Positions 1 through 8,407 of a stretch of DNA of 48,330 nucleotides are shown one piece after another. The stretch is from Clostridia bacterium (GTDB lineage Bacteria; Bacillota; Clostridia; Oscillospirales; QAKW01). The position numbers were made by a program, and so were the translations under genes. The stretch covers positions 1 to 48,330 of the forward strand of contig JAFUNM010000037.1 of the NCBI GenBank assembly GCA_017482195.1. The letters are read 5' to 3'. Every line of letters begins with the position of its first letter. Position 1 is the stretch's first letter. The notes below the pieces were generated by a model. The model did not search any database, had not been told where the DNA came from, and worked only from the letters and a program-made list of their open reading frames with translations.

Positions 1-1250
1 GTATTCCTGAACTGCTTGATATGGTTCTTCTTAATGCAGACGGAGCTCCTGTTATTGCACAATGGCTTTATAGCTTAATTCAGGATGGAATTGTCGGCGG
101 AGTTGGAGCAGTACTCGGATTTGTACCTCAGATGCTTATCCTCTTTTTACTCCTTTCATTGCTTGAGGATTGCGGTTATATGGCAAGAGCCGCCGTTGTA
201 TTGGATCCCATCTTTAAGAAGGTCGGTCTGTCCGGCAAGTCGGTCATCCCCTTTGTGATCGGTACCGGCTGCGCCATCCCCGGCGTTATGGCTTGCCGCA
301 CCATCCGCAACGAGCGGGAGCGTAGAGCCACCGCTATGCTGACTCCCTTTATGCCTTGCGGTGCCAAGCTGCCGGTCATTGCGCTTTTCGCCGGTGTATT
401 CTTCGGCGATGCATCTTGGGTAGGTACTCTGATGTATTTCGCAGGTATTCTGCTGATCTTTCTCTGCGCTCTCTTGATCAACAAGATCACCGGCTACAAG
501 AACAGAAAGTCCTTCTTTATTCTGGAGCTGCCGGAATATAAGATCCCCAGCCTCTGGGGCGCTTGTAAGTCCATGCTCTCCCGCGGTTGGGCTTACATTG
601 TAAAAGCAGGTACCATCATCCTGCTCTGCAACACCGCTGTGCAGATCATGCAGTCCTTTGACTGGAAGTTTCAGCTGGTGGAAGAGGGGATGGAACACTC
701 CTCCATCCTGGCGACCATTGCTACTCCCTTTGCTTTCCTGCTGATCCCCTTGGGCTTTGGCGTATGGCAGATGGCGGCAGCCGCCATCACCGGCTTTATT
801 GCAAAAGAGAACGTGGTCGGTACCCTGGCTGTTTGCTACGGTGTAACCAACTTCATCGATACCGATGCACTGGAGCTGACAGGCGGTTCCGCAGAAGTAG
901 CTGCTATCTTCGGACTCACCAAGGCTGCCGCATTGGCTTGCCTGATGTTCAACCTCTTTACTCCCCCCTGTTTCGCTGCCATCGGCGCTATGAACTCTGA
1001 AATGAAGAGCGCCAAATGGCTCTGGGGCGGCATCTGCCTGCAGTTGGGTGTTGGATACACCATTGGTCATCTGGTTTACCAAGTAGGTACCCTCATTACC
1101 ACCGGCGCATTTGGTGCCGGCTTCCTGCCCGGTCTGATCGCAGTGGCAGCAATGATCGCCATTGTAGTATACCTCTGCATCCGCTCCGATAAGAAGCTGA
1201 AAGAGGAATATGCTTTAAACGGCAAAGCCACCGTAGGAAGTGCAAAGTAA
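1..1250 (+). CDS. feoB: Ferrous iron transport protein B, C-terminal part (5' end outside window)
   Basis: This is the membrane half of FeoB, the GTP-driven Fe(II) importer of the cytoplasmic membrane. The open frame runs in from the left edge (first full codon at position 3), so the N-terminal G domain is missing. Visible hallmarks are the EDCGYMARAA segment, the Gate-type helices around VIGTGCAIPGVMACRTI with its conserved Cys, and the second Gate region ending LFTPPCFAAIGAM. About ten hydrophobic segments follow, as expected. The gene is followed one base later by a small Cys-rich membrane protein gene typical of feo loci. Oddity: roughly the first 200 bases use many T- and A-ending codons, while the rest prefers C-ending ones (see findings). 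Family identity is certain; only completeness is limited. Confidence 0.96.
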   Translation, partial: IPELLDMVLLNADGAPVIAQWLYSLIQDGIVGGVGAVLGFVPQMLILFLLLSLLEDCGYMARAAVVLDPIFKKVGLSGKSVIPFVIGTGCAIPGVMACRTIRNERERRATAMLTPFMPCGAKLPVIALFAGVFFGDASWVGTLMYFAGILLIFLCALLINKITGYKNRKSFFILELPEYKIPSLWGACKSMLSRGWAYIVKAGTIILLCNTAVQIMQSFDWKFQLVEEGMEHSSILATIATPFAFLLIPLGFGVWQMAAAAITGFIAKENVVGTLAVCYGVTNFIDTDALELTGGSAEVAAIFGLTKAAALACLMFNLFTPPCFAAIGAMNSEMKSAKWLWGGICLQLGVGYTIGHLVYQVGTLITTGAFGAGFLPGLIAVAAMIAIVVYLCIRSDKKLKEEYALNGKATVGSAK

Positions 1251-1251
1251 G

Positions 1252-1407
1252 ATGGAAAACTATATTATTGCCGCCATTCTGGTGGTGATCATCGGTTTAG
1301 CATTAGGCTATGTCATCCGCGCAAAAAAAAGCGGTAAAAAGTGCATCGGCTGCCCCGACAGCGGAAGCGAAAATTGCTGCTGCGGCTGCCAAAATAAAAA
1401 GAAATAA
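1252..1407 (+). CDS. FeoB-associated Cys-rich membrane protein (51 aa)
   Basis: A short gene starting one base after the feoB stop. It encodes one N-terminal membrane helix (about residues 4-22, IIAAILVVIIGLALGYVI), then a basic linker and a cysteine-rich tail reading CIGC...NCCCGCQNKKK with six cysteines. This architecture matches the small FeoB-associated Cys-rich membrane proteins of Firmicutes. They are thought to help FeoB, perhaps by handling Fe(II) at the membrane, but their mechanism is not established. The position directly behind feoB and before a strong terminator supports cotranslation as the last gene of the feo operon. Its short length makes it easy to miss. Confidence 0.85.
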   Translation: MENYIIAAILVVIIGLALGYVIRAKKSGKKCIGCPDSGSENCCCGCQNKKK

Positions 1408-1440
1408 AAAAAGAGACCCCGCAGGGTCTCTTTTTTATAC
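1408..1440. terminator. Bidirectional intrinsic terminator between feo and gerQ-like genes
   Basis: A 9-bp stem, AAGAGACCC (1411-1419) with GGGTCTCTT (1424-1432), is flanked by an A-run on one side and a T-run on the other. It can therefore stop the rightward feo transcript and the leftward gerQ-like transcript. The stop codon of the leftward gene (1435-1437) lies inside the T-run. Confidence 0.88.
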
Positions 1441-1761
1441 TCTTCTTCGTCCGTCCCGATTGGCGGGCAGGTTGCGGCTGGCCGGGAAGGTTACAAATTT
1501 GATAGAATAAAAATCGCATACGATATAGTTCTCAGTGCGGGGATCAAAGAGAGTCACAAAGCTCATACCCACATCGAAAAGCACTCCCTCTTTCTGCACC
1601 AGCCCTGTGGTACCGATCAGAAATTCAATGATACAATATTGCCCCACATTATTTTTCAGCGCCTGCTGCCAGGAGCCGACAAAGCCGGGCAACTGATCCA
1701 TAGGGGGATTGGTCACATTCCCCGGATTGAAATTGCCGGTATTTCCGTTTAATTCTGCCAT
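1435..1761 (-). CDS. GerQ-like spore coat protein
   Basis: A 108-residue protein with an Asn/Pro-rich N-terminus (about residues 1-25), then a compact domain: GSWQQALKNNVGQYCIIEF, a Gly-rich turn, GVLFDVGMSFVTLFDPRTENYIVCDFYSIKFVTF. The arrangement resembles the GerQ/YwdL coat-protein family: a short low-complexity head followed by a small beta-rich domain about how an epitope is displayed and ending in a Y-x-I-x-F-V-T-F strand. The gene lies 9 bases after a CwlJ-type hydrolase gene on the same strand. In Bacillus, GerQ and CwlJ depend on each other in the spore coat, and that partnership is the main support for the call. The start at 1761 has a GAGGTG ribosome site. It lacks the long Gln-rich head of Bacillus GerQ. 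Confidence 0.62.
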   Translation of the reverse strand: MAELNGNTGNFNPGNVTNPPMDQLPGFVGSWQQALKNNVGQYCIIEFLIGTTGLVQKEGVLFDVGMSFVTLFDPRTENYIVCDFYSIKFVTFPASRNLPANRDGRRRV

Positions 1762-1770
1762 ACTGTCACC

Positions 1771-2220
1771 TCATGTAAATTCATATAAGTCTGTTGGATC
1801 ATAAAAACAATGAGCCTGATAACTGCCGATAAAAAAACCCACATCCGATGGAAAATTTGAGCGGCAGCTCGCCGAAAAGGGGTTATAAAACCATAGAGCA
1901 TTGCCCAACCCAGGCAGACGGTTGCCTGCAATCGCCCAATCGGCGATATCAAAATGTACCTGAGTGGGATTCATATTATAAATATTTTGAGGATTGTAAC
2001 GTCCTCCCTCCTCGGTGGAAGCGCAGGTAAACTGCCCCGGCTGTAATATGATATTGCGGATGCTGCCGCCCTGGCTGACTCGGGCATACTCCCCATAAGG
2101 TACCCGTACCCGATTCATTACAACGCTTGCCACCGCTTTCATGCCGGTATCTCCCTCGCCGCCTGCCTCGCATTCGATCAGCCGCGCCAGCAGTTCCCGA
2201 TCATTATACGGCAATTTCAT
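1771..2220 (-). CDS. cwlJ: Cell wall hydrolase, CwlJ/SleB catalytic family
   Basis: A 149-residue protein made almost entirely of a Hydrolase_2 (SleB/CwlJ) domain: the N-terminal LLARLIECEAGGEGDTGMKA helix carries the expected catalytic Glu, followed by VASVVMNRV, a QF segment (LQPGQFTCA) and a C-terminal aromatic part (ALWFYNPFSA). There is no signal peptide and no peptidoglycan-binding domain, which fits CwlJ rather than SleB. CwlJ is a cortex-lytic enzyme held in the spore coat and activated during germination. The downstream neighbour is GerQ-like. An ATG at 2220 overlapping a GAGGTG site was chosen; a GTG one codon earlier is possible. Confidence 0.85.
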   Translation of the reverse strand: MKLPYNDRELLARLIECEAGGEGDTGMKAVASVVMNRVRVPYGEYARVSQGGSIRNIILQPGQFTCASTEEGGRYNPQNIYNMNPTQVHFDIADWAIAGNRLPGLGNALWFYNPFSASCRSNFPSDVGFFIGSYQAHCFYDPTDLYEFT

Positions 2221-2251
2221 CACCTCGCTTTCTTCACATTATGAAGAATAT

Positions 2252-2290
2252 GAAAAAAAAAGAACTGCTTACGCAGCTCTTTCTTTTTTT
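2252..2290 (-). terminator. Hairpin with A/T flanks upstream of cwlJ
   Basis: AAAGAACTGC (2259-2268) pairs with GCAGCTCTTT (2273-2282) across a TTAC loop with one A-C mismatch, flanked by A9 and T7 runs. It could act on either strand. On the minus strand it directly follows the stop codon of the decayed gene at 2289-2435, which suggests it was that gene's terminator. Confidence 0.6.
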
Positions 2291-2435
2291 AGATAAACAA
2301 TTTTTTCTTCTGTTGTGCCAGCCTTAATGACTTTTCCGCTGTCTCGCCTTTCCCGGCTGTATAAACCAATACAAAATCCGCCTCCTCCACCATATATAAG
2401 CATCTCTTTTATCAACAGAATCCGGCTGAAAAATG
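2289..2435 (-). pseudogene. Degenerate remnant resembling the C-terminus of a SLOG-family protein
   Basis: The frame that ends at 2289 encodes LYMVEEADFVLVYTAGKG (from about 2399), then ETAEKSLRLAQQKKKLFI and a stop. This recalls the end of SLOG/DUF1273-type nucleotide-binding proteins: a R-x-x-Y-M-V-(D/E) motif, a hydrophobic strand, a Gly-rich turn and an alpha-helix before the last strand. Two adjacent in-frame stops lie just upstream (between the GFC and KRC codons), and no start codon with a ribosome site or N-terminal part is present. I read it as a 3' fossil of a deleted gene, still followed by its terminator. The homology is from memory and tentative; a 34-residue chance frame cannot be excluded. 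Confidence 0.33.
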
Positions 2436-2452
2436 AAGGGAAGACCCAGCGG

Positions 2453-2519
2453 TATTATCGCATAAGGGCTTTATCCATTAGGTTCATCGGATCCTTTTCA
2501 TCCTATAAATGCGATAATA
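2453..2519. repeat. Perfect 11-bp inverted repeat with 45-base spacer
   Basis: TATTATCGCAT at 2453-2463 is the exact reverse complement of ATGCGATAATA at 2509-2519. The spacer contains further partly complementary ATCC/GGAT tracts. It lies in non-coding sequence between the uvrA terminator and the gene remnant. It could be the ends of a small palindromic element, a regulatory site or an RNA hairpin; the sequence does not decide. Confidence 0.5.
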
Positions 2520-2555
2520 TGACCTCAAAACAAAACCATAATAGACAGAAGATTA

Positions 2556-2586
2556 AAAACCCTGCTCATGGAGCAGGGCTTTTTTA
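2556..2586 (-). terminator. Intrinsic terminator after uvrA
   Basis: CCCTGCTC (2560-2567) pairs with GAGCAGGG (2571-2578) around a three-base loop. On the minus strand it is followed by TTTTTAATC, directly after the uvrA stop. Confidence 0.88.
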
Positions 2587-5409
2587 TACGCCGGATTTTT
2601 TAAGATAAATACCCGTATAGCTCTTTTCGCATTTTGCCACTTCCTCGGGAGTGCCGGTAGCAACGACCGTACCGCCGCCCACGCCCCCTTCGGGGCCCAG
2701 GTCGATGATGTGGTCGGCAGTCTTGATCACATCCAAATTATGCTCAATGACCACTACCGTGTTGCCGGTATCCACCAGCCGTTGCAAAACGGTGATCAGC
2801 ATCTGCACATCAGCGGTATGCAAGCCGGTGGTGGGCTCATCCAAAATATAGATAGTCTGCCCGGTGGGGCGCTTGGAAAGCTCGGTCGCCAATTTCACCC
2901 GCTGGGCCTCACCGCCCGAAAGGGTAGTAGAGGGCTGACCGATCTTCACATAGGAAAGACCCACATCATAAAGGGTCTGCAGCTTTCTTTGGATCTTGGG
3001 ATGGTTTTCAAAGAAGGTAAGTCCCTCCTCCACCGTCATCTCCAATACATCAGCAATGGATTTATCCTTATATTTGACCTCCAGAGTCTCCCGATTATAC
3101 CGCTTGCCCTTGCAGACCTCACAGGGAATATAGACATCGGGCAGGAAGTGCATTTCGATCTTGATGATGCCGTCCCCCTGGCACGCCTCGCACCGTCCGC
3201 CGCGGACATTGAAGGAAAAGCGGCTGGAATTATAGCCCCTTGCCTTCGCACCGTTTGTGGAAGCAAAGAGATCGCGAATATCGGCAAAGACCGAGGTATA
3301 GGTAGCGGGATTGGAGCGGGGGGTTCTGCCGATGGGGGATTGGTCGATATCGATGACCTTATCCAGATGCTCCAAGCCCTTGAGCTCCCGCACCTTGCCG
3401 GGATAAGCTTTGGCGTTATTCAGTTCATGGGCAAGGGTGCGATAGATCACCGAATTGACCAGAGAGGATTTGCCCGAACCGGACACACCGGTTACGCAGG
3501 TAAAGGTCCCCAGCGGGATCTTTACATTGATCTTCTGCAGGTTATTTTCCTCGGCTCCCAATACCTCCAAAAACTTCCCGTTGCCGGGTCGGCGATTTTC
3601 GGGGATGGGGATCCTCTTGGCACCGGAAAGATACTGCCCGGTCAGGGACTCCTTACAGGCCATGATCTCTTCGGGAGTGCCTGCGGCCACCACCTCGCCA
3701 CCGTGAATGCCCGCACCGGGACCGATATCCACAATATAGTCAGCAGCGCGCATGGTATCCTCATCATGCTCTACCACAATAAGGGTATTACCCAAATCGC
3801 GGAGGCGTTTTAAGGTGGCGATCAGCTTATCATTATCCCTTTGATGGAGACCGATGGAAGGCTCGTCCAAGATATACAGCACACCCATCAGCGAGGAGCC
3901 GATCTGGGTCGCCAGTCGGATCCGTTGGCTCTCGCCGCCGGAAAGAGTACCGGCGGAGCGGGAAAGGGTGAGGTATTCCAGCCCCACGCTCTTTAAGAAA
4001 TTCAGCCGCTCAATGACCTCTTTCAACACTCTTGCGCCGATCATCCGATCGGTTTCGGAAAGCTCGATCTGTTCAAAGAATTTCACCGCCTCCACCACCG
4101 AAAGATCGGTGACTTCAGAAATATTCTTCTCCCCCACGGTAACACTCAACACATCGGCTCTTAAGCGCTTGCCCCGACAGGTAAGACAGGGACAGTCGCT
4201 CATGACCATCTCGATCTCCCGGCGAACCCATTCGCTGTTGGTCTCCTTAAACCGCCGCTCCAGGTTGGGTACGATCCCCTCAAAGGAAGTATTATAATTC
4301 ATGGATCCGAAGGAGGAGTTGCGTTGCATCTCCAGTTTTTCGCCTTCATTCCCGAAGAGCAGGATCTTCTGCTGCTTTTCAGTCAGCTGTTCAAAGGGCG
4401 TATCCAGAGAAAAATCATATTTTTTCGCCAACGCCTTAAAATACATCTTGGCGATATTATCAGTGGAAGAAAGGTACCAGCCGCTGGCCTTGATTGCCCC
4501 CTCGTTAATGGACAGCCAGGGCTTTGGCACGATCAGGGAAGGATCTACCTTCATCAAAAAGCCCAATCCGTCGCAATCGGGGCAGGCACCGAAGGGATTA
4601 TTAAAAGAAAACATACGGGGAGAAAGCTCTTCCATGGAAAAGCCATGCTCCGGGCAGGTGAAATTCTGAGAGAAAAGGATCTCCTCTTCCCCTTCGGGAG
4701 CCACGATCACCAATCCCTCTGCCTGATGAAGTGCGGTCTCAATGGAATCGGTCAGTCGCTGCTGGATGCCCTCTTTCATAATTAAGCGATCCACTACGAT
4801 CTCAATAGAGTGCTTGATATTCTTATCCAAGGTGATCTCTTCGGTCAGCTCATAGAGATTGCCGTCCACCCGCACTCGCACAAATCCGCTGCGCTTGGCA
4901 TCCTCCAGCAGCTTTTCATGTCTGCCTTTTTTACCCCGCACCACCGGTGCCAGAATGGTCAGGCGAGTGCGCTCCGGCAGAGTGCAGACCCGATCCACGA
5001 TCTGATCCACCGTCTGCTGAGTGATCTCCCGGCCGCAGACAGGGCAATGAGGCTTCCCGATACGGGCATACAAAAGACGCAGATAGTCATAGATCTCCGT
5101 TACGGTACCTACCGTAGACCGGGGATTCTTTGAGGTCGTCTTTTGATCAATGGAGATCGCCGGAGAAAGACCGTCTATACTGTCCACATCGGGCTTATTC
5201 ATCTGCCCCAAAAACATCCGAGCATAGGACGAAAGACTCTCCACATACCGGCGGCGACCCTCCGCATAAATGGTATCAAAGGCCAGAGAGGTCTTGCCGG
5301 AGCCGGAAAGACCGGTAAAGACCACCAGCTTGTCCCGGGGGAGCTTTAAGTCGATGTTCTTTAAATTATTTTCTTTTGCACCCTTAATGGTGATAAATTC
5401 GTGTGCCAT
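2584..5409 (-). CDS. uvrA: Excinuclease ABC subunit A
   Basis: UvrA is the damage-recognition ATPase of nucleotide excision repair, working as a dimer that loads UvrB. The 941-residue length is normal. The N-terminal Walker A ([12 protein letters not shown]) is near residues 33-44 and the [10 protein letters not shown] stretch follows. The first ABC signature [12 protein letters not shown] and Walker B ([11 protein letters not shown]) are in the middle. The second Walker A is [11 protein letters not shown], followed by the zinc module with paired cysteines RCEACQGDG and PCEVCKGK, and a second signature [12 protein letters not shown] near the C-terminus. It starts one base after uvrB stops, forming a uvrB-uvrA operon, and ends at a strong terminator. 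Confidence 0.99.
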   Translation of the reverse strand: MAHEFITIKGAKENNLKNIDLKLPRDKLVVFTGLSGSGKTSLAFDTIYAEGRRRYVESLSSYARMFLGQMNKPDVDSIDGLSPAISIDQKTTSKNPRSTVGTVTEIYDYLRLLYARIGKPHCPVCGREITQQTVDQIVDRVCTLPERTRLTILAPVVRGKKGRHEKLLEDAKRSGFVRVRVDGNLYELTEEITLDKNIKHSIEIVVDRLIMKEGIQQRLTDSIETALHQAEGLVIVAPEGEEEILFSQNFTCPEHGFSMEELSPRMFSFNNPFGACPDCDGLGFLMKVDPSLIVPKPWLSINEGAIKASGWYLSSTDNIAKMYFKALAKKYDFSLDTPFEQLTEKQQKILLFGNEGEKLEMQRNSSFGSMNYNTSFEGIVPNLERRFKETNSEWVRREIEMVMSDCPCLTCRGKRLRADVLSVTVGEKNISEVTDLSVVEAVKFFEQIELSETDRMIGARVLKEVIERLNFLKSVGLEYLTLSRSAGTLSGGESQRIRLATQIGSSLMGVLYILDEPSIGLHQRDNDKLIATLKRLRDLGNTLIVVEHDEDTMRAADYIVDIGPGAGIHGGEVVAAGTPEEIMACKESLTGQYLSGAKRIPIPENRRPGNGKFLEVLGAEENNLQKINVKIPLGTFTCVTGVSGSGKSSLVNSVIYRTLAHELNNAKAYPGKVRELKGLEHLDKVIDIDQSPIGRTPRSNPATYTSVFADIRDLFASTNGAKARGYNSSRFSFNVRGGRCEACQGDGIIKIEMHFLPDVYIPCEVCKGKRYNRETLEVKYKDKSIADVLEMTVEEGLTFFENHPKIQRKLQTLYDVGLSYVKIGQPSTTLSGGEAQRVKLATELSKRPTGQTIYILDEPTTGLHTADVQMLITVLQRLVDTGNTVVVIEHNLDVIKTADHIIDLGPEGGVGGGTVVATGTPEEVAKCEKSYTGIYLKKSGV

Positions 5410-5410
5410 T

Positions 5411-7372
5411 TTATTCCTCGTTTTTTAATGTCTCAATTTTATCACGCAGCATGGCGGCATACTCGAATTCCAGCATCCGGGCCGCCTCCTTCATCTGCTT
5501 TTCCAGATCACGGATCATAGCGTTCTTCTCATCCTTGGAGAACTTCATCTTTCGTCGTTCGGGAGTGGTGGGCATCGCGCCGATATTGAGTACTTCGTGT
5601 ACAGCCTTGGATATGGTCTTGGGGACGATGCCATTGGCCTCGTTATAGGCCTCCTGGATCCCACGGCGGCGCACCGTTTCGGTAATGGCCCGCTCCATGG
5701 AGGCGGTGACCTGGTCGGCATACATAATGACTCGGCCGTTGGCATTACGGGCGGCACGGCCGATGGTCTGGATCAGGGAGGTCTCACTTCTTAAGAATCC
5801 TTCTTTATCCGCATCCAAAATCGCCACCAGAGATACCTCCGGGATATCCAGACCTTCTCTTAGCAGATTGATTCCCACCAACACATCGAAAACGCCCAGC
5901 CGCAGTTCCCTCACGATCTCCATCCGCTCTACGGTTTTAACATCATAATGCAGATACTTGACCTTGATTCCCATTTCCTCAAGATATTCGGTGAGGTCCT
6001 CTGCCATATGCTTGGTGAGAGTGGTGACCAAGACCCGTTCTTTTTTCTCTACGGCTGCATGAATTTCTGCCAAAAGATCGTCCATCTGCCCCTCCACAGG
6101 ACGAACAGAGATTTCCGGATCCAAAAGCCCGGTAGGACGGATGATCTGCTCTGCCACCTGAGCACTGCGTTCCAGTTCGTAAGACGCAGGGGTAGCACTT
6201 ACATACAGCACCTTATCCAAGCGGTCGGTAAATTCTTCAAAATTCAAAGGACGGTTATCAAAGGCGGAGGGGAGGCGAAAGCCATAGCCCACCAGCATCT
6301 CCTTACGGGAGCGGTCGCCGCCGTACATCCCCCGCACCTGAGGCAGGGTCACATGGGACTCATCTACGATCAGCAGAAAATCATCGCCGAAAAAGTCCAG
6401 GAGGGTATAGGGCGGACTGCCCGGCGCTCTTCCGCTCAATACTCTGGAATAGTTCTCAATACCGGTACAAAAGCCGATCTCGCGGAGCATTTCCAGATCA
6501 TAACGGGTACGTTGCTCGATCCGCTGCGCCTCCAAAAATTTGCCCTGTTCATTGAAATAAGCAATGCGCTCGGTGAGTTCCCGCTCAATTTCCAAAAGAG
6601 CCTTCTCCCGCTTTTCATCGCCGATGACATAGTGGGAGGCAGGATAGATGGCCACATGGGTCAGCTCCCGCTTCAGCTCGCCGGTAAGATGATCGATCTC
6701 AGTGATCCGGTCGATCTCATCGCCGAAAAATTCGATCCGTATCACCGTATCGGTGGAGGCGGCGGGAAATACTTCCAACGTATCTCCCCGCACCCGAAAC
6801 TTATTGCGGGTGAAATCAAAATCGTTGCGCTCGTATTGAATGCCCACCAGCTCTTCAATGACCTCATCCCGATCCTTTACCATGCCGGGACGCAGAGAAA
6901 TAATCAGATTTTTATATTCCTCGGGATCGCCCAGGCCGTAGATACAGGAAACCGAGGACACCACGATGACATCCTTACGCTCCAAAAGCGAAAAGGTGGC
7001 ACTGTGGCGCAGCTTATCGATCTCGTCATTAACAGAACTGTCTTTTTCAATATAAGTGTCGGAGGAAGGAATATACGCCTCCGGCTGATAATAATCATAG
7101 TAGGAGACGAAGTATTCCACCGCGTTGTTTGGAAAAAATTCTCTAAACTCCGAGCAAAGCTGAGCAGCGAGGGTCTTATTATGCGCCAGCACCAGGGTGG
7201 GCTTATTGATATTGGCGATGATATTCGCCATGGTAAAGGTTTTACCCGAACCGGTCACGCCCAAAAGGGTCTGCTCTTTCATGCCCTTTTGCAGACCTTC
7301 CGTCAGCTTTGCAATGGCCTCCGGCTGGTCGCCGGTCGGTTGATATTTTGAGACCAGTTCAAAGTGATCCAT
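5411..7372 (-). CDS. uvrB: Excinuclease ABC subunit B
   Basis: UvrB is the helicase-like repair subunit that verifies DNA damage and recruits UvrC. The 653-residue protein has the N-terminal Q-motif region [17 protein letters not shown], Walker [13 protein letters not shown], the beta-hairpin [12 protein letters not shown], the DESH box ([13 protein letters not shown]), helicase motifs including TIGRAARN, and a C-terminal UVR domain ([20 protein letters not shown]) that binds UvrC. It heads the uvrB-uvrA pair with one base between the genes. A possible LexA-like site overlaps its presumed -10 (see the separate entry). Confidence 0.99.
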   Translation of the reverse strand: MDHFELVSKYQPTGDQPEAIAKLTEGLQKGMKEQTLLGVTGSGKTFTMANIIANINKPTLVLAHNKTLAAQLCSEFREFFPNNAVEYFVSYYDYYQPEAYIPSSDTYIEKDSSVNDEIDKLRHSATFSLLERKDVIVVSSVSCIYGLGDPEEYKNLIISLRPGMVKDRDEVIEELVGIQYERNDFDFTRNKFRVRGDTLEVFPAASTDTVIRIEFFGDEIDRITEIDHLTGELKRELTHVAIYPASHYVIGDEKREKALLEIERELTERIAYFNEQGKFLEAQRIEQRTRYDLEMLREIGFCTGIENYSRVLSGRAPGSPPYTLLDFFGDDFLLIVDESHVTLPQVRGMYGGDRSRKEMLVGYGFRLPSAFDNRPLNFEEFTDRLDKVLYVSATPASYELERSAQVAEQIIRPTGLLDPEISVRPVEGQMDDLLAEIHAAVEKKERVLVTTLTKHMAEDLTEYLEEMGIKVKYLHYDVKTVERMEIVRELRLGVFDVLVGINLLREGLDIPEVSLVAILDADKEGFLRSETSLIQTIGRAARNANGRVIMYADQVTASMERAITETVRRRGIQEAYNEANGIVPKTISKAVHEVLNIGAMPTTPERRKMKFSKDEKNAMIRDLEKQMKEAARMLEFEYAAMLRDKIETLKNEE

Positions 7373-7401
7373 CTGCCAACATCTCCTTCCTCTTAAACAT
7401 A

Positions 7402-7413
7402 GAACTATTGTAC
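7402..7413 (-). promoter_or_regulatory. Candidate LexA-like site over the uvrB -10 region
   Basis: GAACTATTGTAC fits GAAC-N4-GTTC, the core of Gram-positive LexA boxes, with one mismatch in the right half. On the minus strand it overlaps TACAAT, a plausible -10 about 35 bases upstream of uvrB. uvrB-uvrA is a classic SOS target in Firmicutes, so the location is right, but the match is imperfect. Confidence 0.35.
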
Positions 7414-7502
7414 CATAATATTTTTTAAAAATAAAGAGAATTATATGTATTGTTACGAAAGAAATTACAGATTCCCTTTTCCATTACTGAGCCATAATAT
7501 TG

Positions 7503-7548
7503 AAAAAAACACCACCCGAAAAAGACATTCTTCTCCGAGTGGTTTTTC
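7503..7548 (-). terminator. Intrinsic terminator after rsmI
   Basis: ACCAC (7511-7515) and GTGGT (7539-7543) enclose an imperfectly paired arm, followed on the minus strand by a T7 run. It lies about 20 bases past the rsmI stop. The remaining bases of the rsmI-uvrB gap hold only the uvrB promoter region. Confidence 0.72.
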
Positions 7549-7567
7549 TTTGTTTTTTATACGCTTT

Positions 7568-8407
7568 TTAAGCCTTTTTCATTACTTCATTATAAATTTC
7601 ATTTTTCGGCACGCCGCGATCAGACGCGGCGGCTTTGATGGCATCCTTTTTGGAAAGTCCCGTTTCTACATAGTACTCCACATGGGCGGCAGGAGAAAGC
7701 TTTTCCCAGAAAACCGTTTCCTGCTTTTCCTCGCTGGCGCCCTCCGCCACGATGACATACTCCCCTCTCGGATCGTTTTCTTCATAAAAGGCGATCATCT
7801 CCGAAACGGTCCCCCGCTGCACGGTCTCATGGAGCTTGGTCAACTCCCGGCATAAAGCAATGCGGCGGTCACCTAAATGCTCCAACAGATCCTGCAGGGT
7901 ATTGCGTAGCTTTTGAGGGGCCTCATAAAAGATCAACGTCTCCCGGATGTACTTAACGCCTTCTAAATGCTCGCGGCGGTTTTTCTTAGCCGTCGAAAGA
8001 AAACCCTGAAAAGAGAACCGTCCGGTAGGCAGTCCCGAGAGCACCAGAGCGCTGATGAGTGCACAAGGGCCCGGTACCACCGAGACCTCATAGCCTTCCT
8101 CTGCTAAAAGTTTCACCAGATCCTCACCGGGGTCGCTGATGCCGGGCATGCCCGCATCGGTGACCAGAGCGCAGGTCTTACCCTCTTGTATACGGGCAAG
8201 AATTTCCATTCCACGTTCCCGTTTATTGTGCTCAAAATAGCTGATCAGCGGCTTTTTGATTCCCAAATAGTTCAGTAATTTCAGGGTATTACGGGTGTCC
8301 TCTGCGGCAATAAAATCCACCGCAGAAAGAATCTCCCGACAGCGGGGCGAAAGATCCCCCAAATTACCGATGGGCGTACCCACCAGATATAAAACAGGCT
8401 CGCTCAT
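7568..8407 (-). CDS. rsmI: 16S rRNA (cytidine(1402)-2'-O)-methyltransferase
   Basis: RsmI methylates the ribose 2'-O of C1402 in the decoding centre of 16S rRNA. It belongs to the tetrapyrrole-methylase-like SAM fold. The 279-residue protein opens with LYLVGTPIGNLGDLSPR and has the AEDTRNTLKLLNYLGI segment, the SYFEHNK motif, and LVTDAGMPGISDPG with VVPGPCALISALVLSGLPT, all diagnostic of RsmI. The C-terminal part (LSKKDAIKAAASDRGVPKNE) is the small HTH-like tail. It is the last gene of a four-gene operon with dnaD, dnaI and trmN6; its start overlaps the trmN6 stop by four bases. Confidence 0.97.
   Translation of the reverse strand: MSEPVLYLVGTPIGNLGDLSPRCREILSAVDFIAAEDTRNTLKLLNYLGIKKPLISYFEHNKRERGMEILARIQEGKTCALVTDAGMPGISDPGEDLVKLLAEEGYEVSVVPGPCALISALVLSGLPTGRFSFQGFLSTAKKNRREHLEGVKYIRETLIFYEAPQKLRNTLQDLLEHLGDRRIALCRELTKLHETVQRGTVSEMIAFYEENDPRGEYVIVAEGASEEKQETVFWEKLSPAAHVEYYVETGLSKKDAIKAAASDRGVPKNEIYNEVMKKA

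Noticed and set aside
156-1082. Open frame of 308 codons on the minus strand within feoB
   Set aside because: Antisense to a certain gene, no membrane segments or motifs.
2315-2608. Plus-strand frame of 97 codons in the uvrA-cwlJ gap
   Set aside because: It runs through the uvrA terminator into uvrA, has a poor start and unlikely composition.
2710-3813. Open frame of 367 codons on the plus strand opposite uvrA
   Set aside because: Antisense shadow of uvrA without ribosome site or family motif.
5948-7351. Long open frame of 467 codons on the plus strand opposite uvrB
   Set aside because: It lies fully antisense to a certain gene, its protein has no recognisable domain, and such mirror frames are common opposite GC-biased codons.
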